Assembly (NCBI GenBank): GCA_900546845.1
Contig: UREK01000003.1
Location: 1-64,000, forward strand
DNA length: 64,000 nucleotides
Source: an uncultured Eubacteriales bacterium
Lineage (GTDB): Bacteria; Bacillota; Clostridia; Christensenellales; CAG-138
Direction of reading: 5' to 3'
The position numbers were made by a program, and so were the translations under genes. The notes below the pieces were generated by a model. It saw only the letters and a program-made list of their open reading frames with translations. It was not told where the DNA came from and searched no databases. Positions 24,068 to 32,485 of this stretch are shown here, one piece after another (the first letter of the stretch is position 1; every line of letters begins with the position of its first letter).

Positions 24068-25005
24068 CGGTGCGTTACATAAAGCAAAGTATGCTTGAGT
24101 TGGGCGGAGAAGCCTACGATGCTGTCATATGAGCCGCTGGAGAGCGATTGCAGCGCTGCCTTGGCGTCCCGGTACGCGTCGAGCAGCTGGGAAAGCGTGC
24201 CGTCCGTTCCATCGAAGGAAAGCAGGCCGCCCATATCGGATTCGAGCGTGGAAAGAATGTTCAGCGCAAGCGTTTGGCCTTCCTCTACGCTCATGCTGTT
24301 TTTGTCAAAGTCGATTGCTGCGGTGGCGAGCGCGCCCTGCGCCTTTTCGAGCGCGGCGAAACCGGCTTCGATCTGCGGGATGCTCTCCTCAGATGCGGTG
24401 ACGCGGAAGGCTGCGGCAGCGGTGGAGAGCTCGTACACCGTGCAGTCGATCCCTTCTTCCACCAAGCGGGTCTTGACGCTTTTTGCGCTTTCGGCGCTGT
24501 CGTATCCGGACGCCATAACGCGGTAGCGTGTTTCACCGGTAGAGGTGTCTTCAAGAATGTAGCCGCCGGCACCCTGCGCCTGAAGGGTTTCCGCCTGTGC
24601 CTCCGCGTTGGATTTTGAAGAATATACGCCCATTTGCAGCATGAAGCAATCGAGCGCGGGCAGGGAGACCTGCGCGCTGACTGTGTTTTTGGAAGAAGTG
24701 CCCGCAGAAAGGTCAACCGCTGTGGAAAGGCTTCCATCCGGCGTTTGCAGATCGCCTACGCTCTGCACGTCGCCGTCCCCGCGGTTCTCTTTGCCGGAAA
24801 AGGCAGAGATCATGGGAGCCATAACGTTTTCCGCGATCCAGGTGCCGGCGGCCGAAGCCGAGACAAGGTAAACGATCGCGCCGACCATCAACAGGGAAAC
24901 GATTGCCCGCCCGGCGTCGGACGAAGCGCTGCCGCCCCGCCGCGCGGCCGCGTGGCCGGAAGTCCTTCTGCGCGAGGATGCTCTTCTTTTCCGCCTGTAT
25001 TCCAT
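24037..25005 (-). CDS. SPOR-domain membrane protein
   Basis: The 322-residue protein has a very basic N-terminus (EYRRKRRASSRRRTSGHAA), one membrane helix (IVSLLMVGAIVYLVSA) and an external region with a SPOR-like domain at about 120-190 (FMLQMGVYSSKSNAEAQA, TRYRVMASGYDSAESAKSV). SPOR domains bind septal or denuded peptidoglycan; in spore formers such proteins act in division or spore-wall remodelling. ATG at 25005 follows AGGGGG; longer frames have no start signal. The 3' end overlaps the kinase gene by 31 bases on the opposite strand. rnpB lies upstream in the same direction, but a terminator separates them. Confidence 0.82.
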   Translation of the reverse strand: MEYRRKRRASSRRRTSGHAAARRGGSASSDAGRAIVSLLMVGAIVYLVSASAAGTWIAENVMAPMISAFSGKENRGDGDVQSVGDLQTPDGSLSTAVDLSAGTSSKNTVSAQVSLPALDCFMLQMGVYSSKSNAEAQAETLQAQGAGGYILEDTSTGETRYRVMASGYDSAESAKSVKTRLVEEGIDCTVYELSTAAAAFRVTASEESIPQIEAGFAALEKAQGALATAAIDFDKNSMSVEEGQTLALNILSTLESDMGGLLSFDGTDGTLSQLLDAYRDAKAALQSLSSGSYDSIVGFSAQLKHTLLYVTHRYALLTDALV

Positions 25006-25076
25006 CGTATAAATCCCCCTGTATTCCTTAGCGTTTGTACTATACATATGCCTTGTACACGCGCTTCATGCCACGC

Positions 25077-25108
25077 AAAAGCGCCCCTCTTTTTTTAAGA
25101 AGGGGCGC
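25077..25108 (-). terminator. Terminator of rnpB
   Basis: On the minus strand a GCGCCCCT / AGGGGCGC stem (25101-25108 and 25081-25088) is followed by TTTT. It lies 12 bases past the rnpB 3' end. Confidence 0.8.
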
Positions 25109-25120
25109 GTCCTTTATTCT

Positions 25121-25492
25121 TAACGAGCAAGCCGTAAGCCGAGTTCTGTCGGTGGATCGCTCCACCGTGTGGCCATCTATCTTGGCGCATCGTCGCCGAT
25201 GCGCTCGCGCGATTACCGAGAGCCTGACGGGCAACCATTTCTGCGGCAAAGCCGCAAGCGCTCTCATTCCAATCTTGCACCGGGTGGGGTTTACAGGGCG
25301 GTCAAGTCGCCAAGCCGCCGGTGAGCTCTTACCTCGCCTTTCCATCCTTACCCGCGCGGACGCGGGCGGTATATTTCTGTTGCACTTTCCCTGGAGTCGC
25401 CTCCGCCGGACGTTATCCGGCACCCTGCCCTGTGGAGCTCGGACTTTCCTCATGCGGACAAGCCGCACGCAGCCACCTGGCTTACTCGTTAA
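25121..25492 (-). ncRNA. rnpB: RNase P RNA, type A
   Basis: This is the catalytic RNA that trims the 5' leader of tRNA precursors. On the minus strand the hallmark blocks are in order: a 5' strand AACGAGTAAGCC, then GAGGAAAGTCCGAGCTCC, CAGGGTGCC, the GAAAGTGCAACAGAAA stretch, GGTAAGAGCTCACC, GGTGCAAGATTGGAATG, and near the 3' end ACAGAACTCGGCTTAC, closing with GGCTTGCTCGTT, which pairs with the 5' end (P1). Length is about 372 nt. The ends are set from P1 and could move by a few bases. Confidence 0.96.
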
Positions 25493-25534
25493 AATCAAAA
25501 CCGTTTATCAATAACAAACTTTGAATAAAACTTC

Positions 25535-26248
25535 CTAAGAGTAAAGAATCCTCCCGCAGTTTTCGCATTCCACAAGCCCTGCGCCGGCTGCTACGCGCTT
25601 GACCGTTGCCATGGGGAGGGACATGTTGCAGCCGCCGCACTGGTTGTTTTCCACGCGTGCCATTGGGGCAGCATGGTGCGTTTTCACGGAATCATATTTT
25701 TTCAGCAGCGCGGGATCGATTGCAGCGCGGCACTTTTGGGCGGCAGCCTTTGCGGCTTCCAGCTCTGGCTGTGCGACTGCAATCTCATCCTCACATTGCT
25801 TGCGTACCGCGTCGTATTCTTTTTTCGCTTTACCGGCCTTGGCATAGGTTTCCTTGTAGTCCGAAGTCGCTTTCTCGATCCACGCGAGCGTGTCGTAAAG
25901 GTCGCGGCGGGCGGCGTCCACCTGGCTAAGCAGCCGTTCAAGCGCGCGGCGCGATTCTGTCATCTCTGCGGCGGTGCACTCCTCGTCGTTTTCCATCACG
26001 TTGAACTCGGAGAGCTCAAGCTCGTATTGATGCTCGAACCCTGCAATCTGCGCGGCCAGCTTGTCAACAGACACCCTGCGCGCGTCGATCTGCTTTTGGA
26101 TGCCTGTGATGAGCGATTGCTGCTCGCTTAGAAATGCGTGCAGCTTGTTCAGCTTCTGGCGGGAGGGAGTGGTTTTGATGCGGGCTTCAACCTTTTCGAG
26201 CGCAAGCTCTGCCTGTTGGTATTCCCAAAGCGCATCGAGTTTGTTCAT
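25535..26248 (-). CDS. C4 zinc-ribbon coiled-coil protein (DUF164 family)
   Basis: The 237-residue protein has a long antiparallel coiled coil (residues 1-185) and a C-terminal treble-clef zinc ribbon with two CxxC pairs: CGGC (NNQCGGCNMSLP) and CENC (LVECENCGRILYS). This family (CT398-like) is widespread, has a structure suggesting nucleic-acid or flagellar-protein binding, and lacks a settled function. ATG at 26248 follows AGGAGG. It is the third gene of a TrmK-Nif3-zinc-ribbon run that is conserved in Clostridia, with a 46-base gap after the Nif3 gene. Confidence 0.88.
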   Translation of the reverse strand: MNKLDALWEYQQAELALEKVEARIKTTPSRQKLNKLHAFLSEQQSLITGIQKQIDARRVSVDKLAAQIAGFEHQYELELSEFNVMENDEECTAAEMTESRRALERLLSQVDAARRDLYDTLAWIEKATSDYKETYAKAGKAKKEYDAVRKQCEDEIAVAQPELEAAKAAAQKCRAAIDPALLKKYDSVKTHHAAPMARVENNQCGGCNMSLPMATVKRVAAGAGLVECENCGRILYS

Positions 26249-26294
26249 GGCGGTACCTCCTGTATCTATAGTGACTGTGCCTGCCTCCAACAAA

Positions 26295-27068
26295 TCATTC
26301 CATTCGGGCCAGGCACGCGGCTTCCGAAAGCGTCAACCTATATTGTACATCATTCGAGAGCGCCTGTAAATGGTAGATCAAAGGGAGCAGCACAACGCGT
26401 TCCGTTTCATAATGCCCAGCTTCGATTACGTTCAAACCAAGGAAGCGCGCGTCAAGCGCTTGATGGTGCTTCATTTCGCCGGTGATATAAGCGTCGGCGC
26501 CCGCCGCTTGCGCCGTGGCAATATAGTCGCCGCCCGCTCCGCCGAGCAGCGCGACGCGGGAGACCTGCGCTGCCGGGTCGCCGCAGACGCGTACAGCCGT
26601 GCCGAGCCGCTCCGCGACGAATGCGGAGAACGCGCCGAGCGTTCCCGGACAATCCGGGCCGCGTATCCCGATGCGGCCGACGTTTTCCGGCGGTAGGGGA
26701 ACAGGGTTAAGGATTCCCAAATGTTCGGCCAGGCAATCGTTTACGCCGCCGGGCGCAGCGTCAAGGTTCGTATGCGCGGCATAGTGTGCAATTCCGTGGC
26801 GCAAAAGGATATATGCGCCGGCCGTTGCCGGATCATCCGGCAGGATGCGCTTTACGCCAAACAGAAACAAGGGGTGGTGGGTAAGGAGCAGGTCGGCGCC
26901 CCAGTCCACCGCTTCCTGCGCGGTCGTGGGCGTGCAGTCGAGCGCCACGAGTACCCGTTTGATCTCCGGCCGGTCCGTGCCGATCAGAAGCCCCACATTG
27001 TCAAAATCCATCGCCAGCTCCGGCGGAGCCACGCGTTCCATCATAGCGATAAAATCAACAAGTTTCAT
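26295..27068 (-). CDS. Nif3-like dinuclear metal centre protein
   Basis: The 257-residue NIF3/DUF34 (YqfO-type) protein has metal-site motifs FDNVGLLIG at the N-terminus, LLLTHHPLFLFG, AHTNLDAAPGG and, near the C-terminus, YITGEMKHHQALD and IEAGHYETERV. Family members bind two metal ions and behave like hydrolases; a GTP cyclohydrolase I-like role was proposed for some but is not established. Its ATG overlaps the trmK TGA by four bases. The trmK-nif3 pair is conserved across Bacillota. Confidence 0.92.
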   Translation of the reverse strand: MKLVDFIAMMERVAPPELAMDFDNVGLLIGTDRPEIKRVLVALDCTPTTAQEAVDWGADLLLTHHPLFLFGVKRILPDDPATAGAYILLRHGIAHYAAHTNLDAAPGGVNDCLAEHLGILNPVPLPPENVGRIGIRGPDCPGTLGAFSAFVAERLGTAVRVCGDPAAQVSRVALLGGAGGDYIATAQAAGADAYITGEMKHHQALDARFLGLNVIEAGHYETERVVLLPLIYHLQALSNDVQYRLTLSEAACLARME

Positions 27069-27775
27069 TTGTTTGTCTCCCGTTCTAAAATATCTACCAG
27101 ATCCTGCACGCCGCGCAATTCCCGCGCAAGCTGCGCCGGAACGACGCCCTCTTGTTCGGCCTTATGCATGCGGCGCAACCTGCCGTCTCGGCAACGCAGA
27201 AGCGCCGGGTATAAAAGCGGATCGCGCTTTGCAAAGGCAATGGGACCAAATTCCAAAAGCGCATCGCAAGGAAGATCGGCCGATTGCCTGATCCCGGGCT
27301 TTGCAAGGATGATTTGATAATACCGCCCTGCATCGAATACAAGCCGTTCGTCCGCAATCGTATAACCATTTTGCAGGAGATAGCGGCGCAGCTCCAGTGT
27401 GCCGCCCATCGGCTGCATCACAACGCGTTCTGCTCCCTGGGCGATGGCTGCGCCCCGTTCAAGCAGCCGGGCGATCAACTCGCCGCCCATACCCGCGAAA
27501 ACAAGTGCGTCCGCTTTGCCGGGCGCTAAATGCGAAAGCCCATCCGACACCGCAAAGACGAGCACGTCTTCCGGAATACCGCAGCGATGCGCAAGGGAGC
27601 GCGCCTTTGCAAGCGAGTCCGCGCTGACGTCGGACGCGATGACACGGCGGGCAAGGCCCTGCTGCAACAGAGCGGCAGCAAGGCGGCCATGGTCTGCGCC
27701 CACATCCGCCACCGTCTGCGCGCCGGAAAGGAACGCCGCGGCGGCCGCAAGGCGGGGCCTTAGGTGAACCTGCAT
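27065..27775 (-). CDS. trmK: tRNA (adenine-22-N1)-methyltransferase
   Basis: The 236-residue Rossmann-fold enzyme uses S-adenosylmethionine to methylate A22 in tRNA. Motifs: LRPRLAAAAAFL near the start, motif I VADVGADHGRLAAALL, RVIASDVSADSL, DALVFAGMGGELIARLLE, MQPMGGTLELRRYLL and FDAGRYYQIILAK. ATG at 27775-27773 follows TGGAGG; the frame stays open about 50 codons upstream but without a start signal. It is first in the operon with the Nif3 and zinc-ribbon genes. Confidence 0.92.
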   Translation of the reverse strand: MQVHLRPRLAAAAAFLSGAQTVADVGADHGRLAAALLQQGLARRVIASDVSADSLAKARSLAHRCGIPEDVLVFAVSDGLSHLAPGKADALVFAGMGGELIARLLERGAAIAQGAERVVMQPMGGTLELRRYLLQNGYTIADERLVFDAGRYYQIILAKPGIRQSADLPCDALLEFGPIAFAKRDPLLYPALLRCRDGRLRRMHKAEQEGVVPAQLARELRGVQDLVDILERETNK

Positions 27776-27869
27776 GGAACCTCCAGAATATTTTCTTAAT
27801 TCTATTGTAAAACAAAGGCGCTGGTTTTGCAAAAAGGAAAACAAAAAGAAAAAATTACCCAAAGCGAAA

Positions 27870-27915
27870 GCATGCGGGCCGCCTCTTGCAACCGCAGGAA
27901 AGGCAGCCCGCATGC
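27870..27915 (-). terminator. Terminator of the Dpp/creatininase/nitrilase operon
   Basis: A long stem GCATGCGGGC / GCCCGCATGC is extended by GCCT / AGGC past one mismatch. On the minus strand a T-rich tract (TAATTTTTTC) follows after a short gap. It lies 52 bases past the last nitrilase gene. Confidence 0.65.
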
Positions 27916-27967
27916 CGGCGTCCCGACGCACCTGAAACCGTGAGGGGAGGGCAAGCCTGCCCGGTTG

Positions 27968-28804
27968 TTAAACCTTGTTCAGTTGATATACGTCTTGGCG
28001 GCGGTTTTCGAGCGTGACGACCTGCTTCTTCACTTTCAGCCGGTATTCCGGGTCGATTGGTGCGGTGATGACGCAGGGCTTGTCTGATGCTTTCGCGATG
28101 ATATTTCCCCAAGGGTCGATGATAAGGGAACGGCCATAGGTCGGCCCATCGTATTTTACACCGCATTGCGCGCCAGCAAGGAGATAACAGCTGTTCTCAA
28201 TCGCACGAGCCTGGAGCAGAGTATCCCAGTGATCTTTGCCTGTCATGAGATAAAAGCTGGAAGGTACGAAGAACACTTCCGCGCCTTCCATAGCCATGAG
28301 CCGGAAAAGCTCCGGAAAGCGGAGATCATAGCAGATGGAGAGCCCGAGCTTGCCGACCTCCTGCGTATCATAGACCATAATTTCATTGCCGGGGCACTTG
28401 TGGTCGGACTCCCGGTAAGCGTGCGCACCAGCAACATCCATGTCGGATGCATGGATCTTGCGGTATTTTGCAGCGAGTTCGCCCTTGGGGTTGATTAGCA
28501 TGCTGGTGTTGTGTGGGCGTGGATCGTCCGGATTTTCGTTCTTTTCACTGGAACTGCCGCTGTGGATCCATAGGTTGTATTTGACGGCGAGCGCGCTGAG
28601 CATGCTGAAGAGGCGGCCGCCGGGCATTTCCTCCGCATAATCCCGGTAGTCGTCTCCCTGATAGGTCCAGTTTTCCGGCAAGGTGACCAGCTTTGCACCG
28701 TAAGAGTGCGCTTCGCCAATGAAATCCGCAGCGGCTTTGAGATTCTCTTCATAGCAAGTGTTGGTGTCAAGCTGGATCACCGCAGCGATATATTTTTCGT
28801 ACAT
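27968..28804 (-). CDS. Carbon-nitrogen hydrolase (nitrilase superfamily), paralogue 1
   Basis: The 278-residue amidase has the Glu-Lys-Cys triad: E44 (TLPENWTYQG), K116 (YRKIHASD) and C158 (LSICYDLRFPELF). Relatives hydrolyse omega-amides, N-carbamoyl amino acids or similar C-N bonds. It is about 70% identical by eye to the neighbouring paralogue at 28906-29745. ATG at 28804 follows AAAGGAG; longer frames have no signal. An intrinsic terminator (28856-28892) lies just upstream, so it is expressed by readthrough from the Dpp operon or from a weak separate start. Confidence 0.9.
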   Translation of the reverse strand: MYEKYIAAVIQLDTNTCYEENLKAAADFIGEAHSYGAKLVTLPENWTYQGDDYRDYAEEMPGGRLFSMLSALAVKYNLWIHSGSSSEKNENPDDPRPHNTSMLINPKGELAAKYRKIHASDMDVAGAHAYRESDHKCPGNEIMVYDTQEVGKLGLSICYDLRFPELFRLMAMEGAEVFFVPSSFYLMTGKDHWDTLLQARAIENSCYLLAGAQCGVKYDGPTYGRSLIIDPWGNIIAKASDKPCVITAPIDPEYRLKVKKQVVTLENRRQDVYQLNKV

Positions 28805-28855
28805 GGTGTTCTCCTTTTGTAGTTTCACCCGTTTAGGAAGTAGGTGTGATCCCGT

Positions 28856-28892
28856 AAAAACGGCGAGGAGGAAATATATTCCCCCTTCGCCG
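28856..28892 (-). terminator. Terminator between the two nitrilase genes
   Basis: On the minus strand CGGCGAAGGGGGAA / TTCCTCCTCGCCG forms a long stem with an ATATA loop, followed directly by TTTTT. It would cut expression of the last nitrilase gene relative to the rest of the operon. Confidence 0.75.
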
Positions 28893-28905
28893 TGATCCAT
28901 TTTGG

Positions 28906-29745
28906 TTATGCCTTGCTCAGGTTGTAAACATCCTCGCGCCTATTTTCAAGCGTAATGACCTGTTTTTTGACCTTCATGCGGAAAGCGGGGTCGATTTCGC
29001 CGGTGATGACGCAGGGGTAATCGGGCGCCTTGGCGATCACGGTGCCCCAGGGGTCAATAATGAGGGAGCGGCCATAGGTCGGTCCATCATACTTTACGCC
29101 GCACTGGTCTGCCGCGAGGAGGTAGCAGCTGTTTTCAATCGCACGGGCGCGCAGCAGGACTTCCCAGTGATCCTTGCCGCTCATGAGCACGAAACTAGCG
29201 GGGTTGAAGAACACATCTGCACCTTCCATCGCCATCAGGCGGAACTGCTCTGGAAAGCGGAGGTCATAGCAAATTGCAAGGCCCAGTTTGCCGATGTCGT
29301 TCGTATCATAAACAACAATCTCTTTGCCTGGGCACTTATGCTCGGACTCACGGAAGCTGCCGCCGCCCACGATGTCCACATCGAACATGTGAACTTTGCT
29401 GTACTTGGCAACCAACTCGCCCTTAGGGTTAAAGAGCATGCTGGTATTATACGGCCGGTGATCGCTGGGATCCGGGTTCTTTTCGCTGGAACTGCCACTG
29501 TGGATCCACATACTGTATTTGGCGGAAAGCTCGCTAAGCATGGCGGCAAGGCGGCCGCCGGGCATCTCTTCCGCGTAATCCAGGTAATCGTCCCCCTGAT
29601 AGGTCCAGTTTTCCGGCAGGGTAGCGAGCTTTGCGCCGCGGGCATGGGCTTCACCGATGAAGTCCGCAGCGGCTTTCATGTTCTGCTCATAGTTGGTCGT
29701 AGTATCAAGCTGGATTACCGCAGCAATGTATTTCTGGTTAAACAT
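28906..29745 (-). CDS. Carbon-nitrogen hydrolase (nitrilase superfamily), paralogue 2
   Basis: The 279-residue amidase has triad E45 (LPENW), K117 (YSKVHMFD) and C159 (LAICYDLRFPEQF). It resembles the plant Nit2/omega-amidase and N-carbamoyl-amidohydrolase branches, but no substrate can be assigned. ATG at 29745 follows GGGAGCG and lies 13 bases after the stop of the creatininase-family gene, so the two are coupled. Its close paralogue follows after a terminator. Placement behind an ABC peptide importer and a creatininase relative suggests stepwise hydrolysis of an imported amide or ureide. Confidence 0.9.
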   Translation of the reverse strand: MFNQKYIAAVIQLDTTTNYEQNMKAAADFIGEAHARGAKLATLPENWTYQGDDYLDYAEEMPGGRLAAMLSELSAKYSMWIHSGSSSEKNPDPSDHRPYNTSMLFNPKGELVAKYSKVHMFDVDIVGGGSFRESEHKCPGKEIVVYDTNDIGKLGLAICYDLRFPEQFRLMAMEGADVFFNPASFVLMSGKDHWEVLLRARAIENSCYLLAADQCGVKYDGPTYGRSLIIDPWGTVIAKAPDYPCVITGEIDPAFRMKVKKQVITLENRREDVYNLSKA

Positions 29746-29758
29746 GATGACGCTCCCT

Positions 29759-30508
29759 TCAGCAGCCGAACTTTTCGTGCATATACTCCGCAATACGGTC
29801 TACGCAGCGCTCCACGACGACCTTGCCCTTTTCGGCGGTAGCGATAGTTGCATCGCCCAAGATGCCGCATTCAGTAGTCTCATTGAAAACGGTGTAATCA
29901 ATAAAGTCGTCGAACTTGCCGTATTCTTCGCCTTCCTTGGGCGTGACCCGCTCCGCCTTGGACATGTCAACATATTCGGGATGAAGATGGAGCATTACCG
30001 AAGTGCCGCACTCGCTGGCATGGCCATGGCACATCCAGCCCGTGGTTTCGCAAACGCCGAGTGCCTTTTGATGCGTGAAACGCCACCAGTCGACCTGGGC
30101 GGTCTTGATGCCGAGTTCACGCTCGAGCGGGCGGCAGACCTGGCCGACCATTGGGACGTTGCCCGCATGGCCATTGATGAACATGAAGTTCTTAAAGCCG
30201 AGGTGCAGCAGAGCGGTCATAAAGTCCTCGATCACGGCCATCCAGGTCGTGGGGCGCAGATACAGCGTGCCGGGATACTTGGTCAGGGAATAGGATTCAC
30301 CCACTTCAAGGGACGGCCCGATCATGGCGTTGGTCTTTGCGGCCACAAGCTCAGCAATGTCCTGGGCGACGATGATGTCGCTGCCCAGGGGCATGTGCGG
30401 CCCGTAAACCTCCGTTGCACCGACTGGAATGATCACCGTGTCGCAGGTCTTTTTGCGCTCGGCAAATTCGCTCGAGCTCATCAGTTTGATCCAGTTTGTG
30501 TTTTGCAT
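29759..30508 (-). CDS. Creatininase family amidohydrolase
   Basis: The 249-residue protein has the family's metal-binding pattern: VIIPVGATEVYGPHMPLGSD (E and H ligands with a following D), FINGHAGNVPMV and HGHASECGTSVML. Creatininase relatives hydrolyse cyclic or linear amides such as creatinine, or act in cofactor maturation (MftE type). Neighbours here point to catabolism. ATG at 30508 with CGGAGG upstream is chosen; the frame upstream overlaps the end of the ABC ATPase gene. It is followed by two nitrilases. Confidence 0.88.
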   Translation of the reverse strand: MQNTNWIKLMSSSEFAERKKTCDTVIIPVGATEVYGPHMPLGSDIIVAQDIAELVAAKTNAMIGPSLEVGESYSLTKYPGTLYLRPTTWMAVIEDFMTALLHLGFKNFMFINGHAGNVPMVGQVCRPLERELGIKTAQVDWWRFTHQKALGVCETTGWMCHGHASECGTSVMLHLHPEYVDMSKAERVTPKEGEEYGKFDDFIDYTVFNETTECGILGDATIATAEKGKVVVERCVDRIAEYMHEKFGC

Positions 30509-30534
30509 AGCTGTTTTGTTCCTCCGTTTCAGCT

Positions 30535-31497
30535 TTAAAGCTGATTTATTTCCTTTACATTGTGGCAAGCCACAAAATGTCCTTCGAGCACTTCGTTGAG
30601 CTGCGGATTTTCTGCATGGCAGAGGTCCGTTGCATAGGGGCAGCGCGCGGCGAAGCGGCAGCCGGGTTTGGGGTCAATGGGCGAGGTGATCTCGCCGGTC
30701 AGAAGCTGACGCTTCCGGCCTTCGATGATCGCCGGGATCGGAACTGCGGCAAGCAGCGCCTTGGTATACGGATGTAGGCGGTTTCTGAAGATTTCCTCAG
30801 CGTCTGCGAACTCGACCATATTCCCCAGATACATAATCATGATGTTGTTGGAAATGTGTTTCACAACGCTCATGTTATGCGTAATGAACATGTAAGTCAG
30901 GTGGAACTCATCCTGCAGATCCTGCATCAGGTTTAGAATCTGCGCTTGGATGGAAACGTCAAGCGCAGAAACCGGCTCGTCGCAGACGATGAACTCCGGG
31001 TTCAGCGAAAGCGCGCGGGCGATGCCGATGCGTTGCCGGCGGCCGCCGTCCAGCTCATGCGGATAGGAGTTCGCAAAGCGGCGCGCAAGGCCGACGGTAT
31101 CCATTAGCCGGCCGACTTCCTTGCCGAGCTCTGCGTTGTTTTTAGCCGCTTTGTAAATGAGCAACGGCTCAGCGATGAGCTGGCTGACGCTCATGCGGGG
31201 ATTGAGGGAAGAGAAGGGATCCTGGAAGATCATCTGAACGTGGGAGCGAAACTCCTTGAGCTCATGCTTGCTCAGATCGCTCACATCCTTGCCGTCAAAG
31301 AGAATCTGGCCAGAAGTACGCTCGTGCAGATGGATTACGGTGCGGCCCAGAGTGGATTTTCCGCAGCCGGATTCACCAACGACGCCGAGAGTTTGTCCCT
31401 TTTCAATCTTAAAGTTGATATCATCCACCGCGTGGAGAAGGCCGCGCGGGGTTTTAAAATATTTCTTAAGGTTTTTGACTTCAACTAAGGTTGACAT
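30535..31497 (-). CDS. Dpp/Opp-type ABC importer ATPase (F subunit)
   Basis: The 320-residue ATPase has Walker A GESGCGKST, Q-loop near MIFQDPFSSLNPR, and Walker B VCDEPVSALD. The signature region reads HELDGGRRQRIGIARAL, where the usual LSGGQ serine is replaced by D. A C-terminal oligopeptide-transporter domain carries the CRFAARCPYATDLC cluster of cysteines found in F/D subunits. With the D subunit it powers the permeases encoded downstream in gene order. It starts one base after the D-subunit stop. The altered signature (LDGGR) deserves note because LSGGQ contacts ATP. Confidence 0.92.
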   Translation of the reverse strand: MSTLVEVKNLKKYFKTPRGLLHAVDDINFKIEKGQTLGVVGESGCGKSTLGRTVIHLHERTSGQILFDGKDVSDLSKHELKEFRSHVQMIFQDPFSSLNPRMSVSQLIAEPLLIYKAAKNNAELGKEVGRLMDTVGLARRFANSYPHELDGGRRQRIGIARALSLNPEFIVCDEPVSALDVSIQAQILNLMQDLQDEFHLTYMFITHNMSVVKHISNNIMIMYLGNMVEFADAEEIFRNRLHPYTKALLAAVPIPAIIEGRKRQLLTGEITSPIDPKPGCRFAARCPYATDLCHAENPQLNEVLEGHFVACHNVKEINQL

Positions 31498-31498
31498 G

Positions 31499-32473
31499 TC
31501 AGCACTCCTTTCCGGCGAACTTTATGCAGCGCACCATGTGGCCGGGCTCAATTTCGACATAAGGCATAACGCCCTTTCCGCATGCTTCGCAAGCTTGGCT
31601 GCAGCGTTCCGCAAAAGCGCAGCCTTCCGGAAGCTTTGTGGGGTCGGGCATCAGGCCGGGGATGGGGGAGAGCCTGTGCACAGTTTCGTTCAGGTTCGGG
31701 ATGGAACCGAACAGGCCGATGGTGTAGGGGTGGGATGGGTTCTCATAAATGTGTTTGAGCGTACCATACTCCACGATCTCACCGGCGTAAATGATCGCAA
31801 CCTTGCTGCATACCTCAGCAACAACGCCAAGATCATGTGTGATCAACAGCAGGGAAGTGTTGAACTTGCGCTTGAGCTGCTCAATCAACTCTAGCACCTG
31901 CGCCTGAATGGTAACGTCAAGCGCCGTAGTGGGTTCATCCGCAATCAGCAGAGACGGGTTGCATGCCAGTGCAATCGCAATTACGATCCTCTGTTTCATG
32001 CCGCCGGAGAACTGATGCGGATATTCGCCTGCGCGTCCGCCCTCAATGCCGACGACTTCCATCATCTCGCAAGCCTTGCGCATCGCATCCGCACGGGAAA
32101 TCTTCTCGTGCAGGCGAATCACCTCTGCGATCTGGTCACCCACGGAAAGCATGGGGTTAAGCGCAGTCATCGGGTCCTGAAAAATCATTGAGATTTCATG
32201 ACCACGGATTTTCCGCATCTCCGCCTCGCTCTTTTCCATCAGGTTTTCGCCGCGGTAAAGGATCTCGCCGCCGGTGATTTTTCCCGGGGGGTTTGGAATC
32301 AGGCGCATGATGGACAGCGCAGTCGTGGTTTTGCCCGCGCCGGTTTCCCCCACAAGGCCAAGGGATTCCCCCTCTTCCAATGTCAGGTTAATGCCGTTTA
32401 CCGCCCGAACTGTGTCTTTGCCGGCGGAATACTGCACGAACAAATCTTTAATTTCCAAAATATTCTGACTCAT
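31499..32473 (-). CDS. Dpp/Opp-type ABC importer ATPase (D subunit)
   Basis: The 324-residue ATPase has Walker A GETGAGKTTTAL, Q-loop MIFQDPMTALNPM, signature FSGGMKQRIVIA, Walker B LLIADEPTTALD and the C-terminal oligopeptide-transport domain with CAFAERCSQACEAC. It couples ATP hydrolysis to import through the two permeases. ATG at 32473 is chosen; a GTG three codons earlier lies inside the ribosome binding site GAGAGGTGA. It sits between the permease C gene and the F subunit in the leftward operon. Confidence 0.93.
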   Translation of the reverse strand: MSQNILEIKDLFVQYSAGKDTVRAVNGINLTLEEGESLGLVGETGAGKTTTALSIMRLIPNPPGKITGGEILYRGENLMEKSEAEMRKIRGHEISMIFQDPMTALNPMLSVGDQIAEVIRLHEKISRADAMRKACEMMEVVGIEGGRAGEYPHQFSGGMKQRIVIAIALACNPSLLIADEPTTALDVTIQAQVLELIEQLKRKFNTSLLLITHDLGVVAEVCSKVAIIYAGEIVEYGTLKHIYENPSHPYTIGLFGSIPNLNETVHRLSPIPGLMPDPTKLPEGCAFAERCSQACEACGKGVMPYVEIEPGHMVRCIKFAGKEC

Positions 32474-32485
32474 TCTCGTCACCTC

